From: Alligator mississippiensis
Taxonomy: Eukaryota > Chordata > Crocodylia > Alligatoridae
Length of the DNA stretch: 64,000 nt
Assembly: GCF_030867095.1 (NCBI RefSeq)
Contig: NC_081831.1
Span: forward strand, 68,772,716-68,836,715
Direction: 5' to 3'
Below are positions 1 through 11,508 of this stretch, in pieces. The translations under genes and the position numbers were made by a program. The notes beneath the pieces were generated by a model that searched no databases, was not told where the DNA came from, and saw nothing but the letters and a program-made list of their open reading frames with translations. The first letter of the stretch is position 1, and the number at the start of each line of letters is the position of its first letter.

Positions 1-321
1 TCACTGGGTTTTCTGTGGAGATTTCATTTATCAAAACAAGTGTTGGCTGTAAATAATGAAGATCATGGCTTAAAGTTCAAAAAAATGGACCTTATATGGA
101 ATCTGCAGTAGCACCAAAAGCCATGCAGTAAGGTTCAAATTTGTGAATCTCTTCACTTTGTCACTTAAGATTGAAACTGCACTCTTTGTATCTCATTGTT
201 TTAGATATTCCAAGTCTCCATGATCTACAAGTTCCATGCAACACACATAAGCACCATGGAAATGATTACTAACAAATTTAACATTTAAACTCAGCACCCC
301 GCGTGCCAAGCCTAGCACATG

Positions 322-522
322 CCCAGAAGAGGTGTTGCGTTAGCTGAACCCAGCTCATCCAACATCTGTATAGATCAGGTGCTTTAGTGGGGCTATTTTG
401 GTTCTTTTATCCAATATCTGATTGAATCAGCTTTAGATAAATGGCCAAAAAAGCCCCGCTGAAGTGCCTGATCTATACAGACATTGTGGAGCTGGGTCAA
501 ACTAATACACTGCTTCTTCTGG
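322..522. mobile_element. Foldback MITE-like inverted repeat
   Basis: Two arms of about 80 bases (322-402 and 443-522) are imperfect reverse complements. Landmarks are CTGTATAGATCAGG in the left arm against CCTGATCTATACAG in the right, and AACCCAGCTC against GAGCTGGGTC. The spacer is about 40 bases. There is no coding capacity. It resembles a non-autonomous DNA transposon; family and target duplication are not clear. Confidence 0.75.
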
Positions 523-1098
523 TAAAATGCATTTCCCCCCCACGTCTGTCAGAAGCCATAGAGAATACAGTCTGCTTGGGGCTTCACAATGCTATTGTAT
601 AAGCAGCCGATTTTTTCTGAGCTGCAGTCTAAACTTTCCAACAGGACTTACAACGTGTAAGTTAAAGGTTTTGGGGACATTCCTTCACTGTGGAGTTAGC
701 TTAGGCATCTGAATTCAATTAGCTTGGTTAGCCTAGTACAGGAATGAGCCGTGCTAGAAAGAAATACTTGGATTCACACTGGCACCACGTTTACCTGCGT
801 AAAACACCAGGATCTTGGAGGGAGGGAGAGAAAATGCATCCTATGATTCTCAGTCTTCAGTGAGATGAACCATTCTGATGCCATTCTGATGTTCCCTTCA
901 GTAACTGGTGTGATAAATTATCTGCCGTCTAGTATATATAGGAGAACTGTGGGAAAACACTAAAAGACATTCAACCCTTGAATAGCTTAACCTGAATCTT
1001 CACTGCACAGTGAGCAAGATACCAACCCAAGGCTGGGCAGCAGCTGTTCATTAGCCTACTCTCTAATACAGATCATCCAGTACAGGTGAAAAGCACGA

Positions 1099-1138
1099 TC
1101 GATGGATAGGTGGATGGATGAAGTCTATGGATGGATAA
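1099..1138. repeat. Degenerate GGAT/GATG microsatellite
   Basis: Repeated GATGGAT and GGATG units over about 40 bases, interrupted once. Confidence 0.7.
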
Positions 1139-2215
1139 GAATCTCTTTGTGCAAGTGGTGGCCTACCTTTTTATTGTTTCAATATCATTTGTTGGCAATG
1201 GCAGGAGGACTGCATGCCCTGTCCCACAATCCTGCAGGAGTCAAGATAGCCCTCTACCCTCACAGGTAGAAGCAAGCATCCCATGCCTTGTTCCTCTCTC
1301 CTGAGCTCTTCCAGACTCTTTTCCCTCTCTACCCCCCCCCTGCCATTAAGCGACCCGGGGTTGCAGAAGACCTCCTCTGGGCAGAGTGCAAGAATCAAAA
1401 CAAGAAAAGCTACTCCTACTGGCCATCCGCTGTGACTGCAGGTCTCTCCAACTCCAAACAGCAAATTGCTTAGAGTTGGCCTGGTGTGCATTTAGCAGAG
1501 CTACACTTTAAAACCTAACTTTTTTCTTTTACAGTTGATATGTTTTGTTTAATTTTTTTTTTAATTTTGTAACCATCTGGGCTGAACCCAGGGTTTTAGA
1601 ATAAAAGTCAATGAAAAGAACTGTTTAGTTATGAACATGATTCACATTTACACTTACTTAACACTGATAGTCGTTACATTCTAAAAAAATGTAACAAATG
1701 TTGATTTCATAGGTAACTATTATGAAAAACTTATTTTTTGTAGTTAGTAAAAGTATCTAAACTGCTAAAGATTAGTCTCCCTTCTCAGTGTTCTCATAAA
1801 TAAATTCTTCAAATATTTGACTATTATTTGTCAATATTGAATTGGTCAACAGAACAAGAATTTTTGGCTGGCCAAATACCCAAGTCTATCACACTTGACT
1901 GGGAGCTCAAGTCAGCTCTACAGTAAAGTTAAGGAAAACAAACAGGGGTCAAGGGCTTAATTGATATGGTCTGCATTTCTACACAAGATATTTTCTTAAT
2001 ATTCTTTTTTCACAGGCTGAAGAGTAATGTTGTAAGATCTCCAGGAAACTTCAGAGTTGAAAGCAAAGTATGAATGGGAGAGGTAAATAATCTTATGAGT
2101 TTCTCAGGAGTTTCAAGGTTGTGGACAACGATACAAAGAATAGTATTAAAATGTTTCACTTGTTATCTACAGTCAGATCTTGAAGGTTGGAGGGAAAACA
2201 AATAAACCAAAAACA

Positions 2216-2232
2216 TTTTTTTTTTTTTTTTT
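2216..2232. repeat. Poly(T) run, 17 bases
   Basis: An uninterrupted T homopolymer in AT-rich intronic DNA. It could be the reversed tail of an old retroposon, but no element body was recognised beside it. Confidence 0.7.
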
Positions 2233-5200
2233 ACATATTAAATATGTGGAATATGCTTCAGGAAACCCAACCCTTCACACACAAAATGTCAAGAGAACAT
2301 TAAGGATTTTAAGTTAGACACTCAAAAAAGTTAGGGTATGCTAGGAGACTGCTTGTGTACAGTATGTGCATGATGACAGTACTATAATATATAAACATGT
2401 AATAAAAAAAATACCTTTTAAGACCCCAACCTTACTCAGTGCATGAAGTAGAGCACGACAAATTGGAGCTAAATTGAATCTATAGGTTTCCAGAATTCCT
2501 AAATGATGCTAAGGGGGAGAGAGAATTAAATTATCCGTGGTCTTAGCCAGGAGACAATCCTCCCTCTTCTTATAGCCTCCAAACTCTTTTGCTACACTTC
2601 TGCAACAGCTTTCTGCACTGCATAACCTTAACTCAGTCTTGGATTTGGCCCACTGTATGCACAAAATAAGCCAGAATTGTGTGGAAAAGTAACGCGATTG
2701 CTTAATTAGACTGCATCCTAATACATACATATGCACAAAGGAGCTGAATTAAAGTTTTATTGGCAACCTTAACTCTGGCATTTCACATCCTTGATAATGA
2801 TTTTTGGTATAATGTGTCCAGGTACACTTGCAAATTTCCTTGGTTTTATAAGAGTTAATTATAAAACTGAAATTCCACCCAGTGGCTTCATATTGACATC
2901 CATGGGATTGCTCATAGGGTTGAAATCTTTAGAACCACAACCAAAGCTCTGTCACTTAAGCTAAAGAAATAAGATAATGATAGCAATAATGGATGAGCAC
3001 TAGAAGAGGACAAGACACACTTTGCCAGTGGATTTCACATGCATTTGCTGACAGCAGGGGAATGGCATGACTCAGGAATCCCAGGGGCTGGGAGGAAGCA
3101 CATGGAAATCAATGGTCAGTCTCATCAGTTCCACTTTGTGCCTTCTTTTCATAGCCTCTCTAGCCTGCTTATCCCAGTCCCATCTCTTCAGCCTAATCTC
3201 ACCTCATAATCATTACTGAATATTCAAATAAATTGCCTTATATAAGCCTTAAATTCTAAGGCCAAGCAAATCTACATCTTTGCTCTTGCAAACAAGTGAA
3301 AGTGCCCCTCAGTTCTCAGTATGGAACATTTTTTATTAAATCAAGTCAGATAAATATTCTGCAATTAAAATAAGGTTTTAGATCAATGCTGTCAAGTAGG
3401 AAACTATTCAAAAAAGTTTGTATGTTTAAAAAGAGCACGTTCCAGCCACAGAATGAGGCCAGTGATTCTCAACCAGGATACTACTGCACCCCAGGATGGC
3501 AGTCTCCTGGCTGAGCTCTTTTTAAGGGTGCCTCAGGTGCTGCACAATATTACTAGTTAGGCATGCACACACTTACATCCGGGTATCACAAGATAAACCC
3601 AGAGATTTCAAATAGAAAGCCACAGTGTGCAAAAATTTCTGACCTGTTCTGATCTTTCTGACTTCCTTGCAACAGAAAGATTGCTCTATTATTTTTCCAT
3701 AGTCAAAAAACAAATAAAAGGTAGGAACTGGCATATTCCGAGTTGTGTCTTCAGTCTAATGAGGACTGTCTCTGCCCTAACAAGAATTAGCCAATCCTTA
3801 TCTCCAGTTCCTGCGTAACTGTTGATTGACTGTGGCACATGCATATTTTTAATCAACTGAAACACAAAACTGCATGTCTTCACCAAAATTTTCCCTAGAT
3901 TAAAATGGTCTGGACACTAAGCCAACTACATTTTATCATGTTTGTTTTAAACTTATTTGCTATGGTTGCGTCAAACTCTTCAGTTGGAAGACCATCCAGT
4001 GTCTTTAAATCCTAGGCCAAATATTTCATAACATTTTACAGCACCCTAATATCAATATATTTTATAGCATACCATATACTAGCCTTGTTCATTCCTCCTC
4101 AAGAGTACACTATATTCAACATTAATCTTTACCTGACTTTTTTATTACTGATATAGAATAGGTCCCTCTCAAAGTCAGAAGCAGAGAAAGTAAGCAAAAA
4201 TTCACAATTTTAGTAGTCTCCAATTCTACAAATACCTTGTCCTTCTTTTTAAGGGTCAGATAAATAGGTATTACTTTGATAAAGTGAACAATAAAAGCTA
4301 CTAAATGACTGTCCTGACAGACTGGTCTACTCACAAATACATTGGCTATAATTTATTGGAAAATTGTCTTAAAAACATCATCAGCTCATCAATAGTAAAA
4401 ATGAAGCTGGGTATTTCCTTTCATCACGGCTTCATCATCACCTATCCTACATTTACATATGCAATAATACTTGAAGAGGATTTAAATGCACAAACACTGC
4501 TTTATAAAGAAGAGAGACAGGTCAGTAAAGAATTTATTACAAAATGGTGCAGAAACAACATCTGATGATGGGATCATTAATGTGCTCATTTCACTGGAAT
4601 ATTATATTTACACAAAGCTATACGCTGAGGAGAGACTTTTTTTCCCTCCTAGTAATGGAGGATGTTGGCATACAGTAGCGCTTACTTCTAGCAGGCTGCT
4701 GAACTTAATCTGGGTCACTCATACTAAATAGCTGTATTAACAAGTGGCTTTATGTCAAGGAATTTTCAGGATGCTTACAATTATTTCTCATCCCTCCCCC
4801 ACCTACTATTTAATTTTTTTGAAGCATAAAAACAGAATATATTCAACTATACTTTCCTACATATACCAGTGCATTACTTACAAGTGGCAACTAAAAGCAT
4901 CAGTTTATTTATGAATAGGTGGAAGAATACGTTTTTGGAGAAGAAAAAAAAATCTCATGATTCCTGAAAATAGACAAGACAAAACTCAAACTTGTGCCCA
5001 AGCAAACAACATACCTGAAAGAAAAAAAATATACTGGTCACAAGGATATTTTACAGAAATATCATCAGTAGGATCTCTATGAGGTTCCCCTAACAATCCA
5101 AGATATCAATACATAGTATATTCCTACAAATTTCTTACCCAAACAACAAACAAAATATCACCAAAGCTACCAAATGTCTGGCAGAACAGTCCACATTACT

Positions 5201-8200
5201 TCACCTTGGGGGAAAAAAGCCCCAGAATTTTAATTTCTAGAACCAGGATCAAATTCTTTCCTCAACTTTCACTCCAAGCATCAACAGTATGAATGCTAAT
5301 GTTACTATCTTTTTATATATATTATGCCCAACATCTAAAAATGGTAAGCAATAATGCTATGGAGAAGAACACTGCAATGGAATTCCCACTGCAAACCTGA
5401 CACAGTCAGCCTCAAGCACTAGGTTGTGTGAAAACTCAACTCTGAAGAAGCCAAATATGAACCCACTCACAAATAATAGGATTATTCAGCAGCCCATATG
5501 AACCCACTCCCAAAAACCAAACAAGAACTGCTACATACGATACAATGACCAAGGACTCTCAGAGCTGGATAGCTGGACCCTTCTGCCTACACAAAGTCCC
5601 AAAGAAACCAAAAGATACCCTACGAGGCATGGGCTGGCTTAGTCTACTTTATATTTCAGAATCAAGGCCTAATTACATAATTCATATCATTTTATATTAT
5701 GTATAACACAATTTTACATCTGCACTATTGTTAATACCCCGCACAACCACTTTTCAAGGTTTGGATACTTTTCTTATTTACCATAATGCTTTTGTGGTTG
5801 GGTTTTCAACTGCCAGCAAGTAACCTGCTCCCTGTTTCCTTGTTTTCAGAAGTCAGAGATAGATTACTCATATAAAAATAAGTGCAAGGCAAAGACAAAA
5901 GCAACAGGAAAAGTGTTATTCATCTAACTGAATGATTGACAGGTTCTAAAAAACAGACATCTAGTTCCATTGAGCTACTGATTCATCAAGTTAGAGGTGG
6001 AAGGGTAAGTTGGAAAATAAAAGAACTTTGAGATAGAAAGAATGGGATGCCCTCAACACCCTACAAGAAATGCAAAAGGACTACTGTGAAAATTATTTTA
6101 CTATGGTCTCACACCTTATTATAAAAACAGAGCTGCAGATTTACTTTCAGGACATTGTGACCTATATTAAAATGGAATATTTTCATTCACACAGCTTTGA
6201 TTCCTTGTTAACAAAAATTAAATAAATGGCTATATATACTACTTAGCAGCTCCATGACAAGCCTCCAGGGCACCAACCAATTGCTTACACACGCATTACA
6301 CATGCAGCACTTTCATCCATGACACCAGTATCTGATATCAGAGTGCTTTTTCTTAATATTTAGGGAGGGGTCAAGATAGGAAGCTTAGCATTAGCTTGAT
6401 CAGAGTGTAGGTTGAAGCTGGGCAAGTTTCCAAATGCAATAGTAGCAACTCTGGAATGTTATTCCTGAAACCTTACTTGAGCAGTAATTAGATGTAGCAG
6501 TCTTTATGATAGGTACATGCAAGGGCCAGGATAAAAATCAGCATAATTTTCACGTAAGGCACAAGCCACATTTTGACTTTATTCCATGAAGGAAGTATAT
6601 TTATTGGGTTAATTTTTTAGAAAGCAGCATGATACAGCTTCTAAAATTCTACCCAATTACCTCAAATAGAAGCAAGGCCAAGTTTTGTTTACAAGCATAT
6701 TTGTGTCAAATAATAACCTAGCCTCTTTGATAGCATATCGACATCCACAACACAGCTATGGCAAGCCCAGTAATAACTGTAAAATGAAAAAAGTCCTGTG
6801 AAATCCCAGTGAACAAGATACTGTTTGTAATATTATTACATTTCAACCACTGCCATGATGTCCTGCCACTTAAGAAAGCCTGATATTATGGCTGCATTTC
6901 AGATTTTCTGTTAAGAGAAGAAAAACCAGACCAAGTGACTAATGTCAAAGCACAGGACTTTCTTCATGAGTCCCTGTAAGCAACCGATTCTTCTGAACAA
7001 AGGTTCATATCAAATGACATTCGAAGGAATCTGACAGCCAACACAAGCTCCGTGGAATTCAGAGTGGTGACAAATTGGGGAAAGGATGCCAAACAACTTC
7101 CATTTCCTCATTTTGTGAGGTTACATCAGACTCAGCACTACTGTAATAATAATATTTTTGCATTCATGCACTAATGTGCATCAACTGCAGAAACCTTCAA
7201 ATTATTGAGCAACACTACACTGTCACCACTTTCTGGCTTCCTGTTATGTTGGTTTCTGGCTAGTTATTAAAAGTCAGGCACCCAATAGGTTAGTTACCTT
7301 CATTACTTTCATTCACAACAAAGAACCCCTGTAAGAATTCTGTACTAATTTAAAAACTATTTGCCCCACAGCAAACACACTCAATCAACAAACCTCATGA
7401 TGAACATTAACAGGTGAGTTACACAGCTAAGCCGAGGTCCAAACTGCTCTCTCCAAATTAACTAACACATAATGCATTTGCCAAGGACCTAACCAGCATC
7501 CACTCGCTTGCATTATTGCTTGTATCACCTGGAATCAAATGGCAGAGATCTGATAAACTCTTCATCCAACACACAAACTGCTCGCTTGTTGGAAGCTTCA
7601 CAGGAACCAGGGTTTAGTTTCCTATTTTAATGTTTCCCCTAATCCCTGGGAAAATTTCATACGGACTAACAGGTTAAGTGATGAGCTCTACCGTGTCCTG
7701 GTTCTGAAGTACTCAGGATACTTCTGAGCACCCAAGTTCGCACAGCATCAGGACATCGTATATTTTCCAAGTGAATAACGCACCACATACTGAGCACCAA
7801 CTCAGCCTTGCCTCCTTGAAAAGCGCTAGCTAGACGGAGTCATATGTACCGCTGTCAAACCCTGCCCTATTTGAAACAAAACGAAGTTGCCAGTGAACGA
7901 CCTGGAGCTGAACTGAACCCACACGTGCACACCCGAGGGCCCAAGTCAGGAAGGCTCCTTCTTTTCAGTGAGAGGGAAGCACTTCTGAGGGGGACATCTT
8001 TGATTGCACCAGCCACCAATTCAATAAGAGGCAGCCAATAAAAGCTATCGCCCTAAGAGACCCTTGGCCTCTGGCAGGATACCTGCGCAGTCCTGGCTAC
8101 AACAACGCTCCTTCTTTTACGGACAGCAGCCCGCAGCCGGCGGGACCCAGGGGGTTCACAGCCAGCTGTGGAGAAGCAGGAAGCATCCTGCAGAAGGCTT

Positions 8201-8458
8201 GTCCCTGCCTCCATACTGAAACCCTGCGAGGGGAAAGCCCTGCCAGGCCCATCTGAACCCAAACTACCAGCTCCTCTGCTGCCCCCCACCCCCACCCATC
8301 ATGGGGAAAGGCAGAACAATGGCTCTTCCCCGGGGGGGAGCACCCAGCTCCAGGCACCCCCTTCCCCAGAGAAAGCGGCCACCTCCGGGCCAGGCCGAGG
8401 GCCTCCTTGGTGCCCTGCAGCAGGTGGGCGGCAAGCACCTGGGCCCAGCTGTCCTCAA

Positions 8459-8480
8459 GGGCGGGCGGGCGGGCGGGCGG
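8459..8480. repeat. GGGC short tandem run in the CpG island
   Basis: About five copies of GGGC in tandem within the first intron of the PICALM-like gene, just downstream of its 5' splice site. Potentially polymorphic and G-quadruplex forming. Confidence 0.7.
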
Positions 8481-8558
8481 CAAAGCGGGGTCCCCTCGCC
8501 TCCCCTCAGCCCGCCCCGGCGCCCCCCGCTCCCCTCCCCTCCCCTCCCCCGCACTCAC

Positions 8559-8688
8559 AGTCCAGGTGCTTCTTCTTGGGCCCCATGACTTCGTGGGTCG
8601 TGGCCTTGCAGACGGCCTTGGCGACGGCCGAGCCGGTGACACTGTGCTGCGCCGCCGCGATGCGGTCCGTGATGGACTGGCCCGACAT
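8559..8688 (-). CDS. First coding exon of a PICALM/AP180-family clathrin-assembly protein (partial)
   Basis: The exon has 43 complete codons plus one base, reading [20 protein letters not shown] and continuing to GPKKKHLD. This is the start of the ANTH domain of PICALM (CALM) and SNAP91 (AP180). These proteins bind PtdIns(4,5)P2 through a lysine cluster (the KKK of GPKKKH is part of it), recruit clathrin and SNAREs, and act at the plasma membrane in endocytosis. The exon ends in GACT followed by GTGAGT, so the split codon T|AC would give the Tyr that follows HLD in the family. The start is the first ATG in the CpG island and matches the family N-terminus. Some residues look PICALM-like (SGQS, AAQHSV) and others SNAP91-like ([18 protein letters not shown]), so this may be a third paralogue. 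Exon 2 was not found in 1-8558. Family assignment is secure; the exact orthologue is not. Confidence 0.9.
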
Positions 8689-8905
8689 CTTCCCGCCCCG
8701 ATCCGCCGCCAGCGGCGCGCTCCGCTCCCCGGCCCGGCCCGGCCTCGCTGCCCGCGGCGCGGGGGCGGGGACGATGGGGAGCCGGCTCGGGCGGGGGTGC
8801 GGGGCTCGGCCCGGGCGCTGCCCGCCCCTGTCCGGCGGTGCCGCCGCGCTGCGCCGGGAGGAGCTGCCCCGCGCTCGGCGCCCGCTCACATTTCCACTCC
8901 CAGAC

Positions 8906-8916
8906 AAAATGGCGGC
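8906..8916 (+). promoter_or_regulatory. YY1-type core promoter motif (AAAATGGCGGC)
   Basis: The 11 bases match the YY1 consensus AANATGGCGGC, common just downstream of start sites in CpG-island promoters. It lies about 220 bases upstream of the ATG of the clathrin-assembly gene, in antisense orientation relative to that gene. The match is seen; function is inferred. Confidence 0.5.
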
Positions 8917-8948
8917 GACTCCGCGGCGGCGGCCCAGGCCCAGGCCCC

Positions 8949-8958
8949 GTCACGTGAC
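8949..8958. promoter_or_regulatory. CLEAR / E-box palindrome GTCACGTGAC
   Basis: A perfect 10-base palindrome identical to the core of the CLEAR element bound by TFEB/TFE3/MITF, and also a USF-type CACGTG E-box. It lies about 260 bases upstream of the ATG. It could link the gene to lysosome/autophagy programmes, but CACGTG sites are frequent in CpG islands, so function is only inferred. Confidence 0.45.
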
Positions 8959-9134
8959 CCCGCCCGGCGCCGGCACGGTGGGCCCCGCCTTCCTGGCCCC
9001 GCCCCCGGTGGCCCCGCCCCCTCGCGCTGCGGAGCCGCCACCCCGAGGGGCGCGCGGGGCAGGTCGGTGCGGGCGGAGACCTGGGTGCTGGGCGCTCGCG
9101 GGCCGTGCTCAGGCCCACAAGCCCACCACCCCTT

Positions 9135-9617
9135 CTATAGGCGGATGAGCTTCTGTGGGCATTGACTTTATGACAATGCTTGATCCAGCGCCACGCCAGC
9201 GAGCAAGTTCGCGGCGTGCCCCGTCTCCCTGGAGAACATCTGGCCAAACTTCCTCGGATGCTTTTTTGGAGAAGGCAGGCGAGACTCCAGAGAAACCTGC
9301 AGACAGGACTGCTGAGAAGTCTCCAGCCAAGAGCCCGAAAAAAGTCTAGCGAAGTCTCCTCAAAAAGTCCTTCCAAATCAACACGATGGCTATTTACAAT
9401 ATAAATACATTCACGTAGCTATAGTACTCATCTGTAATTGGCTGAGTACAAAATTCTGGGTTATTTTTGGTGGAAATCAAGTATCGTGGTTCAGGAACCA
9501 ATCCCCCATTTATAACATTGTTCCTATGGGAAAATCGGTTCATCCGAGTTACAAGGTTTTGGCTTAAGACGCGGTTTTCAGGAACCAATTGTGTCGTAAG
9601 TCTGAGGACTGCCTGTA
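9135..9617. mobile_element. Probable Tigger/mariner-like DNA transposon remnant
   Basis: The right edge reads GTAAGTCTGAGGACTGCCTG followed by TA (9616-9617). This is the form of a Tigger-type terminal repeat (CAGGCAGTCCTC... in reverse) next to a TA target site. Internal sequence, such as GGTTTTCAGGAACCAATTGT, has the look of the sub-terminal region of such elements. The left end is not clear; 9135 is an estimate based on where the CpG island stops. Open frames here are short and not recognisable as an intact transposase. Family assignment is by style only. Confidence 0.4.
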
Positions 9618-9790
9618 TCTTTTATTAGGCCAAGTCCATGCAGGAGGAGCGCACACCAACTGCAGATGCTTCCTCAGCACGACGAAGGAGGCTTATACTT
9701 GAAAGCTTGCTAAGAAGAATTTTTTCAACTATTTGACTTGGTCTAATAGATCAGATTTACCCAACGAACCTTGTTTGTCTCGTCTCATTT
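9618..9790 (+). repeat. Interspersed repeat, same family as 62584-62800
   Basis: This stretch shares several blocks with the reverse complement of 62584-62800: GCACACCAACTGCAG, a CTCAGC block, AAAGCTTG, CAACTATTT, TTGGTCTAATA and a CAGATT(T/C)ACCCAA(C/A)GAACCTTGT block. It is therefore an interspersed repeat, present twice in this window in opposite orientations. No protein is encoded. Name unknown to me. Confidence 0.7.
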
Positions 9791-9852
9791 TACACACCTG
9801 TGAGGTATCCAGGCTAATGCTCTTCCCTGGGACAATCCCAGTTTATTGGAGT

Positions 9853-11061
9853 TCATAGATTCATCAATTGTAGAGTCAGAAGGGACCACAATGGATCATC
9901 GTGTCCGACCCCCTGCCCCTGGCAGGAAAGAGGACCAAAGTCAGATGACCCCAGCCATGTGACTGTCAGGCCTCCTCTTGAAGACCTCCAAGTTAGGTGA
10001 TAGTACCGTACCACCTTTCTTGGAAGCCCATTCCAGATCCTGGCCACCCTTACTGTGAAAAATTTCTTCTTAATGTCTAACCTAAATCTCCTCTCTACTA
10101 GTTTGCACCCATTGTTCCTAGTTACTCCCGGGGGCGCTCTGGTAAATAGCGCATCACCAATTCCCTGTTGTCCCCCCTTGATAAACTTGTAAGCGGTTGC
10201 AAGGTCTCCCCTCAGCCGTCTCTTGTGAAGGCGGAAGAGATCCAGATCTCTCAACCTCCCCTTGTAGGGTCTTTCACAGAGGATACTAATCATGCGAGTG
10301 GCCCTCCTCTGGACCCTCTCCAGATTCTCCATGTCCCTTTTGAAGTGCAGTGCCCAAAACTGGACGCAGTACTCCAACTGCGGCCTGACCAATGCTGCAT
10401 AGAGGGGGAGCATCACCTCCCTTGATCTGTTGGTCATGCATCTGCTAATACATGACAAGGTGCGATTGGCTTTGTTGATGGCCTCGTTGCACTGCTGGCT
10501 CATGTTCATCTTGGAGTCAATTATGACTCCAAGATCTCTCACAGCCTCTGAGTTGCTGAGGAAGTCATCCTGCAACCTATAGGTGTGCTGGGGATTCTTC
10601 CTTCCTAAGTGGAGTACCTTACATTTAACTTTGTTGAATTGCGTCCTATTCCGCTCCGCCCATTGATCCAACGTGTCCAGGTTGGCCTGTATCTGCTCCC
10701 TGCCCTCCAGTGTGTTAACTTTGCCCCATAACTTGGTATCATCTGTGAACTTGGAGAGGGTGCTCTCCACACCCTCATCCAAATTGCTGATGAAGATATT
10801 AAATAACACTGGTCCAAGGACTGATCCCTGTGGGACCCCACTGCCCACCTCCTTCCAGGTGGAGACCAACCCATCCACCACCACTCTGGTGCGGTCTCTA
10901 AGCCAGTTGACCACCCACCTGACTGTATAGGCGTCCACTCCACAGCCTGCTAACTTCCCTATGAGAATAGGATGTGAAACTCTGTCAAAAGGCCTTGCTA
11001 AAATCCAGGTAGATGACATCAGCCTCAGCTCCTGTGTGAAGGCAGTGTGTGACCTGGTCAT
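9853..11061 (-). pseudogene. CR1 reverse transcriptase, C-terminal part (broken)
   Basis: The longest open stretch of the CR1 copy, with the RT core and thumb (DRVSHPILIGKLAGCG, VPQGSVLGPVLFNIF, FTDDTKLWG, LGVIIDSKMNMS). RT copies LINE RNA at the nicked target site. True RT homology begins near 10990. Upstream of that the reading is out of frame because of one extra base in a four-base A run (10987-10990, + strand), so the ATG at the frame's start is meaningless. The catalytic Ala of FADD is Thr here. Presumed dead. Confidence 0.9.
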
Positions 11062-11365
11062 AAAAGGCTATAAGGTTTGTCAGGCAGGATCTACCTGTGA
11101 TGAACCCATGCTGGTTTTCTTTCAGCATCATTTCCCCTGCTGGGCCTTCACAAATGAGCTCTTTGATGATTTTTTCCAGTATTTTCCCAGGGATAGAGGT
11201 AAAACTGACTGGCCTAAAGTTACCCGGCTCATTCCTTCTCCCCTTCTTAAAAATGGGCACCATGTTGGCCCTTTTCCAGTCTTCAGGGATCTTCCCGGAG
11301 CACCATGAGTGCTCAAACAGCCGTGCCAGCGGCTCAGCTATGACACTGGCCAATTCTTTCAGCAC
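10985..11365 (-). pseudogene. CR1 reverse transcriptase, N-terminal part (broken)
   Basis: Contains the RT fingers region with IAEPLARLFEHSW, GKIPEDWKRANMVPIFKKG, GNFRPVSFTSIPGKILEKII and VIYLDFSKAF, then hits a stop directly after DFSKAF because of the frameshift at 10987-10990. The sequence continues in another frame as the downstream RT part. Confidence 0.9.
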
Positions 11366-11508
11366 CCGTTGGATGGAGGTTGTCTAGGCTGGCTGGCTTG
11401 CACACATCCAACCCTTCCAAGTGCTCCTTAACTAAGTCAGCACTAACCTTTGGCGGTCTGGTGCCTTTTGGACATCTTTCCATGATCAAGGTGGGGGAAT
11501 TGACTTGG

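Larger units (their letters stand above)
1..8558 (-). other. Intron 1 (partial) of the PICALM-like gene
   Basis: From the GT donor at 8558 to the left edge I found no match to the next ANTH-domain exon (the YLIQ...TNE...NVNIPQ block) on the minus strand. A long first intron is usual for PICALM and SNAP91. The region is AT-rich and contains a foldback at 322-522, a GGAT-type repeat near 1099-1138 and a poly(T) run at 2216-2232. The short open frames here have no recognisable content. A small exon could have been missed by eye. Confidence 0.6.
8080..9130. promoter_or_regulatory. CpG island promoter of the PICALM-like gene
   Basis: This stretch of about 1 kb is strongly GC-rich and dense in CpG, unlike the AT-rich flanks. 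It contains the first coding exon (8688-8559) and presumably the 5' UTR and start sites above 8690. Visible motifs are GC boxes (for example 9011-9020), a YY1-type site, a CLEAR/E-box palindrome and a GGGC run at 8459-8480. No TATA box stands out. This fits a broad, constitutively active promoter. The long open frames on both strands here, up to about 326 codons, are products of GC-rich composition and not genes. Confidence 0.85.

Noticed and set aside
8559..8688. Assigning this exon directly as PICALM or SNAP91
   Set aside because: Residues agree partly with each and the GAB3 neighbour is unexpected for either, so no symbol is given.
8097..9376. Long overlapping open frames on both strands (up to about 326 codons) around the CpG island
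   Set aside because: They are low-stop reading frames of GC-rich DNA, Pro/Arg/Ala-rich, with no family match. Only the minus-strand segment 8688-8559 encodes a recognisable protein.
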